NCBI GenBank assembly: GCA_003216465.1
Contig: QCIU01000001.1
Coordinates: 186,001-250,000, forward strand
DNA: 64,000 nt
DNA from: Prochlorococcus sp. AG-402-N10
Lineage (GTDB): Bacteria > Cyanobacteriota > Cyanobacteriia > PCC-6307 > Cyanobiaceae
Reading direction: 5' to 3'
Shown: positions 61,004 through 64,000 of the stretch, piece by piece
How the letters are laid out: each line of letters starts with the position of its first letter
Numbering within the stretch: the first letter of the stretch is position 1
Made by a program: the position numbers and the translations under genes
Notes under the pieces: model-generated
The model's database searches: none
Told to the model about the DNA's origin: nothing
What the model saw: only the letters and a program-made list of their open reading frames with translations

Positions 61004-61798
61004 ATGAGCGATATCAAACTCATAGATTCTCATTGCCATTTGATATTTGAGAATTTTGAGGAAGATCTTGAAGATGTTGTTTTAAGGTGGCGTTCAATAG
61101 GAGTTCAAAAACTACTACATGCTTGCTGTGAGTTATCAGAAATTCCTAAATTAAAAAAAATATCTCATACAATTGATGAACTATATTATTCAGTTGGATT
61201 ACATCCTCTTGAAGCAGGAAAATGGAAAGAAAATTCTAAATTAATATTAGAGAATGCCGCCCAAGCAGATAGGAGAGTAGTTGCAATAGGTGAATTAGGG
61301 TTAGATTTTTTTAAAAATAAAAATAAAGTTAAACAGATAGAAGCTCTTATCCCACAAATGAATTTAGCTTTTGAACTTAACTTGCCAGTCATTATTCATT
61401 GTAGAGAAGCTGCAAATGAAATGATAAAGATATGTAGCGATCTATCTAAAGAAGGTAAATGTCCCAAGGGTGTTCTGCATTGTTGGACAGGGACTCCAGA
61501 TGAAATGAAGCAATTTTTGGATCTTGGATTTTACATAAGTTTTAGTGGGATAGTTACTTTCCCAAAAGCATATGAAATTCATGAGTGTGCAAAAATAGTC
61601 CCTAGTAACAGATACCTAATAGAGACAGACGCACCTTTTTTAGCCCCTGTACCTTACAGAGGTAAAAGAAATGAGCCAGCGTTTGTTGAGAGTGTCGCGA
61701 AGTCTTTAGCAAAAATACGATCTTCTGAGTTGAAAAATATCGCTGAAGAGTCTTCTAGGAATGCTGAAGATTTGTTTAAATTTGACTTGTTAAAATGA
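61004..61798 (+). CDS. tatD: TatD family metal-dependent hydrolase
   Basis: TatD proteins are two-metal DNases of the amidohydrolase fold, with roles in DNA repair and RNA quality control. Metal ligands are seen in IDSHCHLIFENF, VAIGELGLDFF, VIIHCREAANEM and LIETDAPFLAP. The 264-residue length is normal. It lies after rpsT and before rpoB, on the same strand, a common picocyanobacterial order. Its exact substrate in this organism is unknown. Confidence 0.9.
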   Translation: MSDIKLIDSHCHLIFENFEEDLEDVVLRWRSIGVQKLLHACCELSEIPKLKKISHTIDELYYSVGLHPLEAGKWKENSKLILENAAQADRRVVAIGELGLDFFKNKNKVKQIEALIPQMNLAFELNLPVIIHCREAANEMIKICSDLSKEGKCPKGVLHCWTGTPDEMKQFLDLGFYISFSGIVTFPKAYEIHECAKIVPSNRYLIETDAPFLAPVPYRGKRNEPAFVESVAKSLAKIRSSELKNIAEESSRNAEDLFKFDLLK

Positions 61799-62037
61799 GC
61801 CTGATGCTGTTAGTATTAAAAATTACTGGCAATTTTTCTTAATTATTAGTTATGAGTTGATTAAAGTATAGATTCTTAACCTTTTCTATAATTATTCAGC
61901 TAATTACAAATTAAGTTTTTTGTTGAATTCAAGACTGAAAATCTTGATATCAATTCATTAGACTTAATTGTTACTCTAAAAATCTAAGTGATATTTACAG
62001 TGAATATTAAATCTTACAGAATAGCGGGTTTTCTTGG

Positions 62038-64000
62038 ATGAGCAGTAGCGCTTTACAGGTAGCAAAAACAGTTACTTATCTACCAGATTTAGTTGAGGTA
62101 CAAAGAGCAAGTTTTAAGTGGTTTCTTGAAAAGGGTTTAATTGAAGAATTAAAAAGTTTTTCTCCAATAACCGATTACACAGGCAAATTAGAATTGCATT
62201 TTATTGGAGAAGAATATAGGTTAAAGAGACCTAGACATAATGTTGAGGAAGCTAAAAGAAGAGATGCAACGTTCGCTTCGCAAATGTATGTCACATGCAG
62301 ATTAATTAATAAAGAAACTGGAGAAATTAAAGAGCAAGAAGTATTTATTGGTGAACTTCCTTTGATGACAGAAAGAGGTACTTTCATAATAAATGGGGCT
62401 GAAAGAGTAATAGTTAATCAAATAGTGCGTAGCCCAGGGGTTTATTTTAAAGATGAAATGGATAAAAATGGTAGAAGAACTTATAATGCTAGCGTCATAC
62501 CTAATAGAGGAGCATGGCTAAAGTTTGAAACTGACAAAAATAATTTGCTTTATGTAAGAGTTGACAAAACAAGAAAAATTAATGCACACGTATTAATGAG
62601 AGCTATGGGGCTCTCGGACAATGATGTGATTGATAAGTTGAGGCATCCCGAATTCTACAAACAATCAATTGAATCTGCTAACGATGAGGGAATAAATTCA
62701 GAAGATCAAGCATTGTTAGAACTCTATAAGAAATTACGTCCAGGTGAGCCTCCATCTGTATCTGGTGGGCAACAGCTCTTACACAGTAGATTTTTTGATC
62801 CTAAAAGATACGATTTAGGAAGAGTAGGTAGATACAAAATCAATAAAAAATTAAGATTAACGGTCCCAGATAACGTTAGAACCCTCACTCATGAGGATGT
62901 TCTTTCTACGATAGATTACCTTATTAATTTAGAACTTGATATTGGTGGAGCAAGTTTAGATGATATTGATCACTTAGGTAATAGAAGGGTTAGATCTGTG
63001 GGAGAGCTATTGCAAAATCAAGTTAGGGTGGGTCTTAATCGACTTGAGAGAATCATTAAAGAAAGAATGACGGTGGGGGAAACAGATACTCTTACTCCTG
63101 CGCAGCTGGTAAATCCAAAGCCTTTAGTGGCCGCTATAAAAGAATTTTTTGGGTCTAGTCAATTAAGCCAATTTATGGATCAAACAAATCCATTAGCCGA
63201 ATTAACTCATAAGAGAAGAATTTCCGCACTAGGTCCAGGAGGGCTTACTCGAGAAAGAGCAGGGTTTGCAGTTAGAGATATTCATCCTTCTCACTATGGA
63301 AGATTGTGCCCTATAGAAACTCCAGAAGGGCCAAATGCAGGACTTATAAATTCTCTTGCTACACATGCGAGGGTTAATGAATATGGTTTTATTGAAACCC
63401 CTTTTTGGGAAGTAAAAAAAGGTAAAGTTATCAAAGAAGGCAAGCCTGTTTATTTATCTGCTGATTTAGAGGATGAGTGCAGAGTCGCACCAGGTGATGT
63501 AGCCACTGACAAAGATGGTAATATCTTGGCAAATTTAATACCAGTAAGGTATAGACAAGACTTTGAGAAAGTACCTCCGCATCAAGTTGATTATGTGCAG
63601 CTTTCTCCTGTTCAAGTGATATCAGTAGCTACTTCCCTTATCCCCTTTTTGGAACATGATGATGCAAATAGAGCATTGATGGGTTCAAATATGCAGCGTC
63701 AAGCTGTTCCCTTATTAAGACCAGAAAGACCACTTGTTGGAACAGGATTAGAATCCCAAGTTGCGAGAGACTCTGGCATGGTTCCAATCACTAAGGTAAA
63801 TGGCATCGTTTCATATGTAGATGCAAATGAGATTGTAGTAAAAGATGTAGAGGGTAATGAACATGTTCATTACCTTCAAAAATATCAAAGATCTAATCAA
63901 GATACCTGTCTCAATCAAAGACCAATAGTCAAAAATGGGGACCATGTAATATCTGGCCAAGTTCTTGCTGATGGCTCAGCTTGTGAAGGAGGAGAAATAG
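62038..64000 (+). CDS. rpoB: DNA-directed RNA polymerase subunit beta (partial)
   Basis: The ATG at 62038 opens a frame that runs off the window after 654 codons (full length is about 1100). It has [40 protein letters not shown], the [20 protein letters not shown] rifampicin region, and [21 protein letters not shown] Shine-Dalgarno sequence is not clear (ttcttgg precedes it). The 239-base gap upstream probably holds its promoter and leader. rpoC1 and rpoC2 are expected beyond the window. Confidence 0.97.
   Translation, partial: MSSSALQVAKTVTYLPDLVEVQRASFKWFLEKGLIEELKSFSPITDYTGKLELHFIGEEYRLKRPRHNVEEAKRRDATFASQMYVTCRLINKETGEIKEQEVFIGELPLMTERGTFIINGAERVIVNQIVRSPGVYFKDEMDKNGRRTYNASVIPNRGAWLKFETDKNNLLYVRVDKTRKINAHVLMRAMGLSDNDVIDKLRHPEFYKQSIESANDEGINSEDQALLELYKKLRPGEPPSVSGGQQLLHSRFFDPKRYDLGRVGRYKINKKLRLTVPDNVRTLTHEDVLSTIDYLINLELDIGGASLDDIDHLGNRRVRSVGELLQNQVRVGLNRLERIIKERMTVGETDTLTPAQLVNPKPLVAAIKEFFGSSQLSQFMDQTNPLAELTHKRRISALGPGGLTRERAGFAVRDIHPSHYGRLCPIETPEGPNAGLINSLATHARVNEYGFIETPFWEVKKGKVIKEGKPVYLSADLEDECRVAPGDVATDKDGNILANLIPVRYRQDFEKVPPHQVDYVQLSPVQVISVATSLIPFLEHDDANRALMGSNMQRQAVPLLRPERPLVGTGLESQVARDSGMVPITKVNGIVSYVDANEIVVKDVEGNEHVHYLQKYQRSNQDTCLNQRPIVKNGDHVISGQVLADGSACEGGEI

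Overview
The window is a stretch of a marine picocyanobacterial chromosome, almost certainly a high-light-type Prochlorococcus. The DNA is very AT-rich and genes are packed with short spacers and many TTG/GTG starts. It carries photosystem I genes (psaA, psaB, psaI, psaL), a ferredoxin-type glutamate synthase, LL-diaminopimelate aminotransferase, a cobalamin enzyme, a cyanobacterial quinone methyltransferase, and an RNase E with the cyanobacterial arginine-rich PNPase-binding tail. The strain was not identified by search; this rests on protein sequence recognition and gene order.

Layout. 1-12.4 kb: the S10/spc/alpha ribosomal super-operon from the end of rpsC through rplQ, with secY, adk and rpoA, then truA, rplM, rpsI, rpmE and prfA, all on the + strand. 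12.4-18.5 kb: a mixed region with an HNH endonuclease, alr, tRNA-Ser(GCT), a poorly coding 500-base gap, a CatB-like acyltransferase, a HAD-family protein and a CbiG-CobJ cobalamin fusion. 18.8-25.7 kb: psaA-psaB with a strong terminator, a polyprenyl-type glycosyltransferase, a 54-residue gene on the minus strand, then psaI-psaL. 25.8-28.6 kb: a small accessory-looking block with a head-to-head NlpC/P60 peptidase and beta-lactamase-like protein, and an overlapping minus-strand pair made of a serine-recombinase-like protein lacking its nucleophile and a 76-residue protein. 28.6-34.4 kb: lipA, a YciI-like protein and glutamate synthase. 34.6-39.3 kb: the str operon (rpsL, rpsG, fusA, tuf, rpsJ). 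39.4-46.6 kb: a LON-domain protein, quinone methyltransferase, pheA, DUF1997, rnhB, rne, dapL, clpS. 46.7-51.2 kb: a minus-strand block of a B12-binding radical SAM protein and two glycosyltransferases beginning right at the 3' end of tRNA-Thr(CGT). 51.3-57.2 kb: a DUF3493 membrane protein, then rimP-nusA-ylxR-infB. 57.4-64 kb: an HtrA-type protease, rpiA, hisD, rpsT, tatD and the first 654 codons of rpoB.

Most of the window is core translation, transcription and photosynthesis machinery. The parts that deserve a second look are the recombinase-like pair, the head-to-head wall-enzyme pair, the two modules that abut tRNA 3' ends, a glycosyltransferase that seems to keep the tail of a lost methyltransferase domain, two tiny unlisted genes upstream of psaI, a 17-unit 18-bp repeat inside infB, and palindromes centred on the stop codons of several convergent gene pairs. 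I did not find a clearly new multi-gene system; the recombinase-like pair is the best candidate. There is no CRISPR array, rRNA operon or recognisable insertion sequence.
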